Assembly: GCF_030815485.1 (NCBI RefSeq)
Contig: NZ_JAUSWV010000002.1
Span: forward strand, 1,984,001 to 2,048,000
From: Streptomyces rishiriensis
GTDB lineage: Bacteria > Actinomycetota > Actinomycetes > Streptomycetales > Streptomycetaceae
Direction of reading: 5' to 3'
DNA: 64,000 nucleotides
Shown: piece by piece, positions 55,128 through 64,000 of the stretch
How the letters are laid out: each line of letters begins with the position of its first letter
How positions within the stretch are numbered: position 1 is the stretch's first letter
Made by a program: the position numbers and the translations under genes
Notes under the pieces: generated by a model
Database searches by the model: none
What the model was told of the DNA's origin: nothing
The model's input: the letters and a program-made list of their open reading frames with translations, nothing else

Positions 55128-55613
55128 TCACTGGATCCGGGGCTCCGGTTCCTCGTCCTCTTCGTCGGGCAGCTTGACGTCGCTCACCGCGATGTTGACC
55201 TCGACGACCTCCAGTCCGGTCATCCGCTCCACGGCCGCGATCACGTTCTCCCGCACGGCCTGCGCCACGTCGGCGATGGCCACGCCGTAGTCGACGACGA
55301 TCTCCAGGTCGAGCGCGGTCTGCACCTCGCCGACCTCGGCCTTCACACCTCTGGTCACCGACTTCGAGCCGCCGGGCACCCGGTCCCGTACGGCACCGAA
55401 GGTGCGGCTGAGTCCGCTGCCCATCGCGTGGACGCCCAGGACGTCCCGTGCCGCGAGGCCTGCGATCTTCTCCACGACCCCGTCGGCGATGGTGGTCCGC
55501 CCTCGGGTGCCCGGATCACCGCCGCCGCGCCTGGTCGTCCTGCGGGTCCCCAGGGGCTCGTTGCCGCCGTCGGGGACCTGCGTCCGGTGCTGCTCCGCTG
55601 CTGCCTCGGTCAT
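55128..55613 (-). CDS. Asp23/Gls24 family envelope stress protein (second)
   Basis: 161 aa, first gene of the operon. A charged disordered N-terminus (1-38) is followed by the Asp23 domain: RTTIADGVVEKIAGLAARDVLGVHAMG (about 39-65), KAEVGEVQTALDLEIVVDYGVAIADVAQAVRENVIAAVERMTGLEVVEVNIAVSDV, and an acidic tail. This copy matches the family better than its downstream paralogue. The operon is divergent from a further Asp23-like gene, 97 bp apart. Confidence 0.92.
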   Translation of the reverse strand: MTEAAAEQHRTQVPDGGNEPLGTRRTTRRGGGDPGTRGRTTIADGVVEKIAGLAARDVLGVHAMGSGLSRTFGAVRDRVPGGSKSVTRGVKAEVGEVQTALDLEIVVDYGVAIADVAQAVRENVIAAVERMTGLEVVEVNIAVSDVKLPDEEDEEPEPRIQ

Positions 55614-55710
55614 CGCCGTACGTCCTTACGTCCGGTTCGTTCCTCGTCCCCTTCCACCACGGTAAGCGCGGTTGCCCGGTAGCGCGCCGGGGATGCGGCA
55701 GGCTGGAGCA

Positions 55711-56424
55711 ATGACTGCGGACGGATGGACGAGCGCGGTACGGCACCAACTGGGCCTCGGCAGGCTGCTGCCGCTGGGCGGGCCGCGGGACGGCGCGTGG
55801 ATCACGGAGGCGGCGGCAGAAGCGGTGCTGCGGGAGGCCGTACGGGATCTGACGGGCCTGCGCATGGGCGCGCTGCGGATCGCGTTGGCCGATCCGGCGG
55901 GGGTTCACGAGCCCGCGGTACCCCCTCCGCCGAGCGCCTTGCCACCGGGTCCGCTGCGCGTGACGGCGGACATCGCCGCGTCCTCGTCCGAACCGCTGCC
56001 GACGGCCGCGTCCCGCCTGCGCACGGCGCTGGCGGCGGCCGCGACGGACCGCCTCGGCCTGGTGGTCGCGGAGGTGGACGTGCGGGTGACGGCCTTGCTG
56101 GACGAGGACCCGGAACCGGAGCCGGTACGGCCCGTTCCCGGACCGCAGCACGTCGGGGCGGCACAGCACGGCGACGAGGCACGCGCCACGGTCGCCGCCC
56201 TGTCCGTACCGGGGGTGACCCGCCTGACCGACGTCGTCGACAGGGCGGTACGCATCGAGGAACGGCAGCACACGACCGCTCTGCCGAACCGCCACGCACG
56301 TGTGGAGATCGCGGTGAAGGCGAGTCACCAGGCCCTGGAGGTGGCCGCACGGGTGCGTGGGGTGGTGTCGGAAGCGCTACGGGATCACCCGACGGTGAGC
56401 GTCCTGGTCACGGCGGTGGAGTGA
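55711..56424 (+). CDS. Divergent double Asp23-like protein
   Basis: 237 aa from ATG 55711 (GGAG upstream; ATG 55693 possible). Two halves each look like a degenerate Asp23 unit. Residues 25-130 have ITEAAAEAVLREAVRDLTGLRMGALRIAL and LRTALAAAATDRLGLVVAEVDVRVTALL; residues 155-237 have VPGVTRLTDVVDRAVRIEER, ARVEIAVKASHQALEVAARVRGVVSEAL and VSVLVTAVE. Automated pipelines label relatives as nucleopolyhedrovirus P10-like, which I think is misleading. Its place beside the Asp23 operon suggests a partner of those proteins. Confidence 0.8.
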   Translation: MTADGWTSAVRHQLGLGRLLPLGGPRDGAWITEAAAEAVLREAVRDLTGLRMGALRIALADPAGVHEPAVPPPPSALPPGPLRVTADIAASSSEPLPTAASRLRTALAAAATDRLGLVVAEVDVRVTALLDEDPEPEPVRPVPGPQHVGAAQHGDEARATVAALSVPGVTRLTDVVDRAVRIEERQHTTALPNRHARVEIAVKASHQALEVAARVRGVVSEALRDHPTVSVLVTAVE

Positions 56425-56457
56425 CCGGGACCCGACCCGCGGGGACCGGCACCCGGC

Positions 56458-57261
56458 TCATTCGCCCATGCCGGCCAGGTCCCGCAGACGGCGGCCCTGG
56501 GCGGCGCGCTCGGCGGCGCGCTGCTCGTCGTACGTACGGTCTCCGGCGCCCCGCAGCAGCGCCTTGGTCTCGATGACGGCCTCCCGGGGCGCGGCCAGGA
56601 TCGCCGCGGCCAGCTCACGCGCCGCGGTGTCGAGGTCCTGCGCGGGGACGGCGATGTTGGCCAGCCCGCAGCTCACGGCCTCCTCGGCGTGCACGAACCG
56701 GCCGGTGAGGCAGATCTCGGCCGCGCGGCCGTAACCGACGAGCGACACCAGCGGGTGGGTGCCCGTCAGGTCCGGAACGAGGCCGAGGCCGGTCTCCCGC
56801 ATGGCGAACTGCACGTCGTCGGCGACGACGCGCAGGTCACAGGCGAGAGCCAGCTGGAAGCCCGCACCGATGGCGTGGCCCTGGACAGCGGCGATGGACA
56901 CGAGGTCGTTGCGCCGCCACCAGGTGAAGCCCTCCTGGAACCCGGCGATGGCGGCGTCGAGTTCGGCGTCACCACTGCGCGCGAGATCGATGAAGGACGG
57001 CTCGCCCTCGATCCCCTCGGGCGTGAACATCTGCCGGTCGAGCCCCGCGGAGAAGGACTTGCCCTCGCCACGCAGCACGACCACACGGACGGAGCCCGGC
57101 ACCAGCCGCCCGGCCTCGGCGAGCGCCCGCCACATCGCGGGGCTCTGCGCATTGCGCTTGGCCGGGTTGGCCAGCGTCACCGTGGCGAGCGCGTCGTCGA
57201 CGGTGAGCCGTACGCCGTCCTTGTCGAGCAGGGGAACGAGTTCCTGGTCGGGTGTGGCCAT
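56458..57261 (-). CDS. Enoyl-CoA hydratase/isomerase family protein
   Basis: 267 aa of the crotonase fold. The oxyanion-hole segments are GKSFSAGLDRQMF (about 67-79) and AAVQGHAIGAGFQLALACDLRVVADDVQFAM (about 124-154). The first catalytic Glu position is followed by GLVPDLTGTHPLVSLVG, where Asp/Thr stand in place of the second Glu of true hydratases. It may therefore be an isomerase or other crotonase rather than a beta-oxidation hydratase. Single gene; ATG 57261 start. Confidence 0.9.
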   Translation of the reverse strand: MATPDQELVPLLDKDGVRLTVDDALATVTLANPAKRNAQSPAMWRALAEAGRLVPGSVRVVVLRGEGKSFSAGLDRQMFTPEGIEGEPSFIDLARSGDAELDAAIAGFQEGFTWWRRNDLVSIAAVQGHAIGAGFQLALACDLRVVADDVQFAMRETGLGLVPDLTGTHPLVSLVGYGRAAEICLTGRFVHAEEAVSCGLANIAVPAQDLDTAARELAAAILAAPREAVIETKALLRGAGDRTYDEQRAAERAAQGRRLRDLAGMGE

Positions 57262-57412
57262 GAGGCGCCTCCGATGAGTGCGGTCAGCTAGCGGTCAGCT
57301 AAGTGACTGCACAGTAACCACCCGGCCGATCTGGGGATCCCCCGGGCCCCTCAAGGACCCGCGGGAAAAATCGACCGGGTGGCCACCATCGAAAGCGGTG
57401 GGCCGCCCGGGG

Positions 57413-57634
57413 TCAGGACGAGGCGGCCTTCTTGCCTCGGGTCGCCCCGCCACGCCCACGGAGCGTGACGCCCGACTCGCTGAGCATCCGGTGGACAAAG
57501 CCATACGAGCGACCGGTTTCCTCGGCCAGCGCCCGGATGCTCGCACCGGAGTCGTACTTCTTCTTCAGGTCTGCCGCGAGCTTGTCGCGCGCGGCGCCGG
57601 TCACCCGGCTGCCCTTCTTCAGAGTCTCGGCCAC
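57413..57634 (-). CDS. gbn: Gbn-type small nucleoid-associated DNA-binding protein
   Basis: 73 aa: MAETLKKGSRVTGAARDKLA, then a helix-turn-helix (SIRALAEETGRSYGFVHRMLSESG, about 31-54) and a basic tail (VTLRGRGGATRGKKAASS). The size and sequence match SCO1839 of S. coelicolor as I remember it, reported as Gbn, a nucleoid-associated protein that binds GATC-containing sites and affects sporulation and antibiotic production. ATG 57634 has GAGG just upstream. A dense GATC array lies 200-400 bp upstream of the gene. Confidence 0.9.
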   Translation of the reverse strand: MAETLKKGSRVTGAARDKLAADLKKKYDSGASIRALAEETGRSYGFVHRMLSESGVTLRGRGGATRGKKAASS

Positions 57635-57836
57635 CCGTGCCTCCTCATGGGAAGTGCGCTCTGGTCATCATCATGATCACCCCTCCGGCGCGCGATGGCC
57701 ACCCATTCGGCAAGGTCCGTGCGACAGGGTTTTGACGACAGGAGCGCGTCCCCACAAGTGGAATATGTGATTCCACCCGATGGCGTTCGTGGGGCCGAAC
57801 GGGTTGCCGTGTGAAGTGGCAGGTCAGAGACGCGCG

Positions 57837-57871
57837 ACGGCCGATCCCTTGTCGACAAAGGGATCGGCCGT
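57837..57871 (-). terminator. Terminator after the ABC-F gene
   Basis: A perfect 14-bp stem (57837-57850 with 57858-57871), loop GTCGACA, about 160 bp past the ABC-F stop codon on the minus strand. Each arm contains a GATC. Confidence 0.78.
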
Positions 57872-57904
57872 GAAATCGATGTAGGACACACCTCGATACG
57901 AGGA

Positions 57905-58029
57905 GATCTCACACAGATGATGGATCACCGGTAGGCCGAATGATCCAGACGAATGATCCAAGTCGTGGATCACACCGTGGATCACCTCGTCGACCACACC
58001 GTCGATCAGGCCGTGGAGCGCACGCTCGA

Positions 58030-58050
<21 letters not shown>
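57905..58050. repeat. GATC array with about 12-bp phasing
   Basis: Nine GATC sites (57905, 57923, 57942, 57955, 57968, 57980, 58004, 58028, 58047), with two more in the adjoining terminator (57843, 57862). From 57942 the sites fall in a degenerate 12-13-bp tandem repeat (TGGATCACACCG, TGGATCACCTCG, TCGATCAGGCCG types). The last units run into the 3' end of the ABC-F gene. The 395-bp gap 57635-58029 has no gene I can support. Confidence 0.8.
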
Positions 58051-59628
<1,578 letters not shown>

Positions 59629-59873
59629 GGACAGACTCCAGAGCGGGGGTCGTTGGCGGGATGGACGGCCGAGGACGTTCCCGCCGTCTAATGCGCGAGG
59701 AGAATGGCCATGGGGGCCAGTCTAACGGGACCGTGCAAGCACTTTTTCTGCGTCCGGGTGTTCGATCTTCCGCGCTCGCGCCGGATCCTCCGCGCCGGGG
59801 GCGCTGTCGGTGGCGGGTGCCAGACTGGGCGGCGGATGAGGAATCCGGCGTGGATCACAAGGGAGTGATCGGC

Positions 59874-60287
59874 ATGGCAGGCACGAACAGCGGGCGGCCC
59901 AGCGTCTTTCCGACGGTGCTGTACACCGACGCGAAGGCGGCGATCCGGCAGCTCACCGAGGCCCTGGGGTTCACGGAGTTGTCGGTCTACGAGGGCGAGG
60001 ACGGCTCGGTCGTGCACGCCGAGCTGGTGCAGGGCAACGGCGCGGTGATGCTCGGCTCGAAGGGCCGCGGCGGGGTCTTCGACACGGCGATGAAGGACGC
60101 GGGCCCGGCCGGCGTGTACGTCGCGGTGGACGACGTCGACGCACACCACCGGCGGGCCGTGGAGCACGGCGCGGAGATCCTGATGCCCCCGACGGACCAG
60201 GACTACGGCTCCCGGGACTACATGGCCCGCGACCTCGAGGGCAACCTCTGGAGCTTCGGGACCTACGCGCCCGACATACAGGGCTGA
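59874..60287 (+). CDS. VOC superfamily (glyoxalase/bleomycin-resistance-like) protein
   Basis: 137 aa from ATG 59874, with GGGAG 8 bp upstream. One vicinal-oxygen-chelate unit pair: SVFPTVLYTDAKAAIRQLTEALGFTEL (about 10-36), HAELVQGNGAVMLGS and YVAVDDVDAHHRRAVEHGAEILMPPTDQDYGSRDYMARDLEGNLWSFGTY. The pattern, with D-Y-G-S-R and D-L-E-G-N-L-W, is that of PhnB/YdeI-type VOC proteins. The metal ligands are plausible (H in VVHAEL, E in LEGN). The substrate is unknown. Confidence 0.9.
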   Translation: MAGTNSGRPSVFPTVLYTDAKAAIRQLTEALGFTELSVYEGEDGSVVHAELVQGNGAVMLGSKGRGGVFDTAMKDAGPAGVYVAVDDVDAHHRRAVEHGAEILMPPTDQDYGSRDYMARDLEGNLWSFGTYAPDIQG

Positions 60288-60371
60288 GAGCCGCGCCGGG
60301 GCGTACGCGGAGCCCGTGCGGGACCGCGCCGTCCGTGCGGAGCCCGTTGCGAGGCCCGCCACGAGGCCCGT

Positions 60372-61808
60372 TCAGCTGCCTCCGGTGTGCACCTGGAAGG
60401 CCGCCCGGCGGACGGCCTTGGCCAGCGCCGGGTCGGGGTGCGCGGCGGCGAGCGCCACCAGCACCTGCACGGTGCGCGGATGTCCGACGGCCCGCACCTC
60501 GGTCAGCAGGGCGGGGACGGTCGGCTGCAGCGCGGACTCCAGGTGGCGTACGAGCATCGGCGCCTCCCCGTGGTCGGCGACGGCCGCGGCGGTGTCGACC
60601 CACAGCCACGTCGCTTCCTGCCGGGTGAGCACCTCGTGGGCGTCCTCGGGGTCGACGCCGTCGTGCTCGGCGAGCCACAGCAGCGCATAGGGCCGCAGCG
60701 CGGGCTCGTCGACGACCGCGCGGACGTCGGGCTCGGCCGGGGCGCCGACGACGCGCAGCGCCTCGAAGGCGAGCCCGCGCAGCAGCGCGTCGTCGCCGCG
60801 GGCGGCCAGCAGCAGCTCGGCGACGGCGCTGCCGACGGTCCGGGCGGCGAGCCAGGCGCGGTACTCGGCGCGGGCCGCGTTCGGGCGCAGCTGGGCGCAG
60901 CCTCGGAGCATGGCCTCGGCCGACTGCTCGATGTTGCCGGCGGGGCTCTGCGCGGCGACGCAGATCTGCTCCAGCTTGACCCAGACCGCCCAGCTGCCCA
61001 GCGGCGTGAGCGTGGCCTGTCCGGCGCCGTAGGTCAGGGCGCCCACCGCGGCGAGGGCGTGCAGGGCCCAGTCGAGGAGGGGGGCGAGTTCGGCGTCCTG
61101 GGCCGGCTCCGCCGGGTCGGCGTCGGCGGAGAGGACCGGGGCGAGGGGGGTCGCGGGTTCCGAGCCGGCGCCGTAGGGCACCTCGCAGCGCTCGGTGCGC
61201 AGTTCGGTGACCCGCTGGCGCAGCAGGTCCAGGAGCTGCTCCACGGGGACGGGCCCGGCGGAGAGCTGGAGGAAGGACAGCACCTGGGGCATGGCCGAGA
61301 CGACCTCGGCGACGGCGCCGGGCTCCTGGTCCGCGGGTTCCGGCGAGGCGAGCGACCAGGCGTCGAACAGGGCGACCCAGCCGCGCAGCACTGCGCTGTC
61401 GTCACGGTTCCAGGCACGCAGCCGCCAGCCGGGACGGGCGCTGTCGCCGTGCACCTCGACGAGACCGGCGAGGCGGGCGGTGTCCCAGTCGGCGCGGATC
61501 CGGTCCGTGGTCAGGCCCAGATCACTGGCGGCCCGTTCGGCGGTGGCGTCGGAGAGGGTGGCCTTGCCGTCGGTGGTGGCGGCGTCTCGGCCGGGCCCGA
61601 GGGCGTTGTCCGCCCAGCGGGCGACCCGGGCCGCCGCGGCCAGCCCGGAGCGCGCCATTCTGGCCAGCTCCGCGGGCGCCGGAGTGCCCTCCGGCGGGCG
61701 GGGTGCGGGGCGGCGCGGGCGCCGCTCGTTCACAGCTGAGGGGGCGGCGGCCAGGGGTCGCGGGCGGACGAGTCGAAGCCTGGAGTCGCGCGGGATACGG
61801 GACGTCAC
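60372..61808 (-). CDS. Large conserved streptomycete hypothetical protein
   Basis: 478 aa from GTG 61808 (GGAAG upstream; ATG 61856 possible). Residues 45-150 look like a winged-helix arrangement (KATLSDATAERAASDLGLTTDRIRADWDTARLAGLVEVHGDSARPGWRL), and the rest is a helical, Ala/Leu-rich repeat-like domain. The C-terminus (VRAVGHPRTVQVLVALAAAHPDPALAKAVRRAAFQ) looks like HEAT-type repeats. I recognise no catalytic motif and assign no function. It reads towards the VOC gene. Confidence 0.82.
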   Translation of the reverse strand: MTSRIPRDSRLRLVRPRPLAAAPSAVNERRPRRPAPRPPEGTPAPAELARMARSGLAAAARVARWADNALGPGRDAATTDGKATLSDATAERAASDLGLTTDRIRADWDTARLAGLVEVHGDSARPGWRLRAWNRDDSAVLRGWVALFDAWSLASPEPADQEPGAVAEVVSAMPQVLSFLQLSAGPVPVEQLLDLLRQRVTELRTERCEVPYGAGSEPATPLAPVLSADADPAEPAQDAELAPLLDWALHALAAVGALTYGAGQATLTPLGSWAVWVKLEQICVAAQSPAGNIEQSAEAMLRGCAQLRPNAARAEYRAWLAARTVGSAVAELLLAARGDDALLRGLAFEALRVVGAPAEPDVRAVVDEPALRPYALLWLAEHDGVDPEDAHEVLTRQEATWLWVDTAAAVADHGEAPMLVRHLESALQPTVPALLTEVRAVGHPRTVQVLVALAAAHPDPALAKAVRRAAFQVHTGGS

Positions 61809-62045
61809 GGGTGCAGTCTTCCGGTTGACGGTCCGAAAACCCAAACGGAATGTCACGGCGGGCTACGGGACTGGCCAAGGCGCACGGGTCCGTGAGGGGC
61901 GGGGAGACGTCTTCAGGCCAGTGGTACGGGCTTAAACGGAACCAGCGGCACCGGTCCGGCCGCCCTGCCGGGGCCCACCCGGGCGGCTCGCGGCAGCGCT
62001 CCTCCCGTGCGTCGCCGCAGCGGCCCACAGCCATGGGCCACAACT

Positions 62046-62214
62046 GTCGGCCGCATCCGTCGACCACAGAGGTCGGCCGCAGGGGTCGGCCGCGTCCGTC
62101 GGCCGCGTCCGTCGGCCGCAGGGGTCGGCCGCAGGGGTCGGCCGCGTCCGTCGGCCGCAGGGGTCGGCCGTGTCCGTCGGTCACAGGGGTCGGCCGCAGG
62201 GGTCGGTCACATCA
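62046..62214. repeat. 13-bp tandem repeat array, thirteen units
   Basis: Thirteen contiguous 13-bp units in two main types, GTCGGCCGCAGGG and GTCGGCCGCGTCC, starting at 62046 and every 13 bp to 62202. Units at 62059, 62176 and 62202 are diverged. The last unit contains the stop codon of the alpha/beta hydrolase gene (62207-62209). The rest of the 398-bp gap (61809-62045) holds the promoter side of the hypothetical gene and nothing else I can name. Confidence 0.92.
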
Positions 62215-63343
62215 GCGGGGTCAGGAAGCGGCGCAGGGCCTCCTCGTAGGCCTCGGGGTCGGCGTTCCACATGGCGCCGTGCGGGGCGTGCGGGACCGTG
62301 TGCAGGGTGACCAGCTCGGGGCGGAGGCCGGCGAGGCGGCGGGAGGCGCTCCAGGGGGCGACGGTGTCGTCGGGGCCGTGCAGCACGAGGGTCGGGACCC
62401 GCAGCCGGTCAGGATCGGCGACCGCGTCCGCTCGGCGGCCGGGGCCGGCGTGCAGGCCGGTGCGGCCCTCGGCGGCGCGGACGGCGAGCGGCAGCAGCAC
62501 GCCCGGGGTGCGCCGGGCGGCGGCGAGCGCGCGCACGGTCGTCCGCCAGTCCAGGACCGGGGAGTCCAGCACCAGCCCGGAGACGAGGTCCCGCAGCCCC
62601 GAGTCGGCGGCGGCCCGCAGGGCCATGGTCGCGCCGGTGGACCAGCCGAACAGGACGACGCGTTCGGCGCCGTAGCGCACGGCGTACCGCATCGCCGCGT
62701 CCAGGTCGCGCCACTCGGTCTCGCCGAGGTGGTTCAGACCGTCCGGGGAGCGGGGCGCGCCGAGGTCACCGCGATGGGCGAGGGCGAGGACGGGGAAGCG
62801 GCGGCGGTGCAGGAAGCCCATGACGTTCAGGGCGTGCTCCCGGGTGGTGCCCAGGCCGTGCGCGGCGATCACCCAGGTGCGGCGCGCGCCGGGCACGAAC
62901 CAGGCGGGCAGGTTGCCCAGTTCGCCGGGGACGTCGATGTCGGCGTGGTCGAGACCGAGGGCGCTGCCGGGGTTGCCGACATGGAGGTTGGGGGTGAGCC
63001 AGACCGCGTCGCCGGCGCTCAGGGTGCCGTGGGTGACCCGCTCCAGGCTGCGCACGACGGTGTCGGCGGAGTGCGGGGCGGTGGCCAGGACGGGGCCCAC
63101 GACCGCGTGGGAGCCGTTGCCGGAGAGGCCGTAGGTGCCGGGGCGCAGGGCGGCCAGGTCACGGGTCAGGGTGATCCGGCCGGGGGCCGTGCCGTGCACG
63201 GTGAGCCGGGGTTCGGTGGGCAGGGGCCGGCCGGGCGGCGCCTTCAGCGCGGCGTCGCTGGCCAGTCGGCCTGCGACGACACTGGCGGCGCCGGCGGCCA
63301 GGGCTGCGGTGACGGCGGCGGCCGTCGCTTTGACAGTGCGCAC
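62207..63343 (-). CDS. Alpha/beta hydrolase, membrane-anchored or secreted
   Basis: 378 aa. An N-terminal hydrophobic segment (about 5-28, KATAAAVTAALAAGAASVVAG) is a signal anchor or signal peptide. The alpha/beta core (about 150-378) has the oxyanion segment IAAHGLGTTREHALN, the nucleophile elbow GWSTGA (about 224-229), the acid in LHGPDDTVAPW (Asp) and the His in PHAPHGAMW. The substrate is unknown; the fold suggests an esterase or peptidase of the BAAT/prolyl-oligopeptidase-like type. Its stop codon lies inside a 13-bp repeat array. Confidence 0.9.
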   Translation of the reverse strand: MRTVKATAAAVTAALAAGAASVVAGRLASDAALKAPPGRPLPTEPRLTVHGTAPGRITLTRDLAALRPGTYGLSGNGSHAVVGPVLATAPHSADTVVRSLERVTHGTLSAGDAVWLTPNLHVGNPGSALGLDHADIDVPGELGNLPAWFVPGARRTWVIAAHGLGTTREHALNVMGFLHRRRFPVLALAHRGDLGAPRSPDGLNHLGETEWRDLDAAMRYAVRYGAERVVLFGWSTGATMALRAAADSGLRDLVSGLVLDSPVLDWRTTVRALAAARRTPGVLLPLAVRAAEGRTGLHAGPGRRADAVADPDRLRVPTLVLHGPDDTVAPWSASRRLAGLRPELVTLHTVPHAPHGAMWNADPEAYEEALRRFLTPLM

Positions 63344-63467
63344 CCGTCCAGTGTCCTTTCCCGCCCCCCTCCCGGCCAGTGGTGGAGCCGGCCGGGAGGA
63401 AACCCGGGGCGGGCGCGGCGAGGTGAGGGCCGCTCACCGGCCGTGCGGCGGAGGAGGGGACGGCGGG

Positions 63468-64000
63468 TCAGTCCCGCTGGCCGTATCCGCGCAGCCGCTC
63501 GCCCGCCTCCGTGACCTGTTCCTCCGTCAGGAGCGTGGGTTCCAGGCCGGGTACGGACGAGGCGGTCAGCCACAGGCGGCACATCCACTCCAGTTGGGCC
63601 GTACGGTCGTAGGCCTGGTCGAGGGTGGCGCCGTAGGTGAGGGTGCCGTGGTTCCCGAGGAGGCAGCCACTGCGGTCTACGAGGGCGCGGAGCATGTTCT
63701 CGGCCAACTCCTCGGTGCCGTACGTCGCGTAGGGGGCGACCCGGACGGGTCCGCCGAGCGCGCCCGCCATGTAGTGGACGTGGGGAAGCTCGGTGACGAG
63801 GGTCGAGACGGCGGTCGCGTGCACGGCGTGGGTGTGGACGACCGCCCCGGCGTCCGTGGTGCGGTAGACGGCGAGGTGCATGGGCAGCTCGCTCGTCGGG
63901 CGCAGGGTGCCGAGCACCTGCCGGCCGGTGAGGTCGACGCCCGTCACGTCGTCCGGGGTGAGCCGCTCGTAGGGTACGCCCGACGGTGTGACGAGCACGG
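63468..64000 (-). CDS. Class II aldolase/adducin family protein, N-terminus cut by window edge
   Basis: The visible 176 codons are the C-terminal part; the GTG at 63998 is an internal Val codon, since the family has the metal- and substrate-binding G-N-x-S region before VLVTPSGVPYERLTPDDV. Zinc ligands are visible in VHTHAVHATAVS, and the conserved Glu in SELPMHLAVYR. GNHGTLTYGATLDQAYDRTAQLEWMCRLWL is also typical. Relatives are L-fuculose-phosphate and L-ribulose-5-phosphate aldolases/epimerases. The specific sugar phosphate cannot be told. Confidence 0.9.
   Translation of the reverse strand, partial: VLVTPSGVPYERLTPDDVTGVDLTGRQVLGTLRPTSELPMHLAVYRTTDAGAVVHTHAVHATAVSTLVTELPHVHYMAGALGGPVRVAPYATYGTEELAENMLRALVDRSGCLLGNHGTLTYGATLDQAYDRTAQLEWMCRLWLTASSVPGLEPTLLTEEQVTEAGERLRGYGQRD

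Noticed and set aside
62046..62214. CRISPR array
   Set aside because: The units are 13 bp, contiguous and without unique spacers, and no cas gene is present.

Overview
The window is a chromosomal segment of a Streptomyces species. GC content is very high, coding genes are dense with GTG and TTG starts, and the rRNA operon has no tRNA in its spacer. Two chaplin genes, a streptophobe-family membrane protein, Spo0M, a Gbn-type nucleoid protein and SGM_5486-type small proteins are all streptomycete hallmarks. From memory, the gene order from about 6.3 kb to the end follows the S. coelicolor region around SCO1790-SCO1845 (chpE, fabI/fabG, tyrS, gbn). This is therefore mostly conserved core chromosome, not an accessory island. 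I saw no biosynthetic gene cluster, prophage, CRISPR array or tRNA gene.

Layout. 0-0.5 kb: 5' part of an Arg/Asp/Gly-repeat protein read to the left. 0.5-6.3 kb: a complete rRNA operon on the minus strand (promoter/leader, 16S, spacer, 23S, 5S, strong terminator). 6.3-12.7 kb: mpg, spo0M, a PEBP protein, an HNH protein, the stomatin/NfeD pair, an ABC ATPase and a conserved hypothetical. 12.8-13.7 kb: two adjacent chaplins, each with its own hairpin terminator. 13.8-15.6 kb: translationally coupled two-component system. 15.7-16.6 kb: an IS5-family (IS427-like) element flanked by TA. 16.8-18.6 kb: an SDR gene and a queA-like gene that carries an apparent +1 frameshift. 18.9-26.5 kb: lytic transglycosylase, FHA-FHA-ABC exporter, streptophobe protein, serB, sixA. 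26.5-31.4 kb: small membrane proteins, a divergent MFS/GntR pair with a perfect palindrome between them, fabG-fabI. 31.6-36 kb: tldD-tldE, tyrS. 36-42.3 kb: GlsB-type and DUF3099 proteins, moaA, DUF485-actP, secreted subtilase.

42.5-50.4 kb: CoA transferase, CopD-like protein, a coupled alkylglycerol-monooxygenase-like/lysoplasmalogenase pair, VIT1-like transporter, DEDDh exonuclease with BRCT, small Cys-rich protein, SURF1-like protein. 50.7-56.4 kb: GH15 enzyme, an SDR lacking the catalytic Tyr/Lys, and an alkaline-shock (Asp23/AmaP) operon with a divergent paralogue. 56.5-64 kb: enoyl-CoA hydratase, gbn, ABC-F ATPase, VOC protein, a large hypothetical, an alpha/beta hydrolase and a truncated class II aldolase.

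The best leads are: the ether-lipid-like gene pair at 45.1-46.7 kb; a dense, roughly 12-bp-phased GATC array next to the gene for the GATC-binding protein Gbn; the paired cysteine-bearing and cysteine-free chaplins; the queA frameshift beside the IS; and several GC-rich degenerate tandem arrays (units of 13, 23, 34 and 12 bp) that abut or overlap gene ends.
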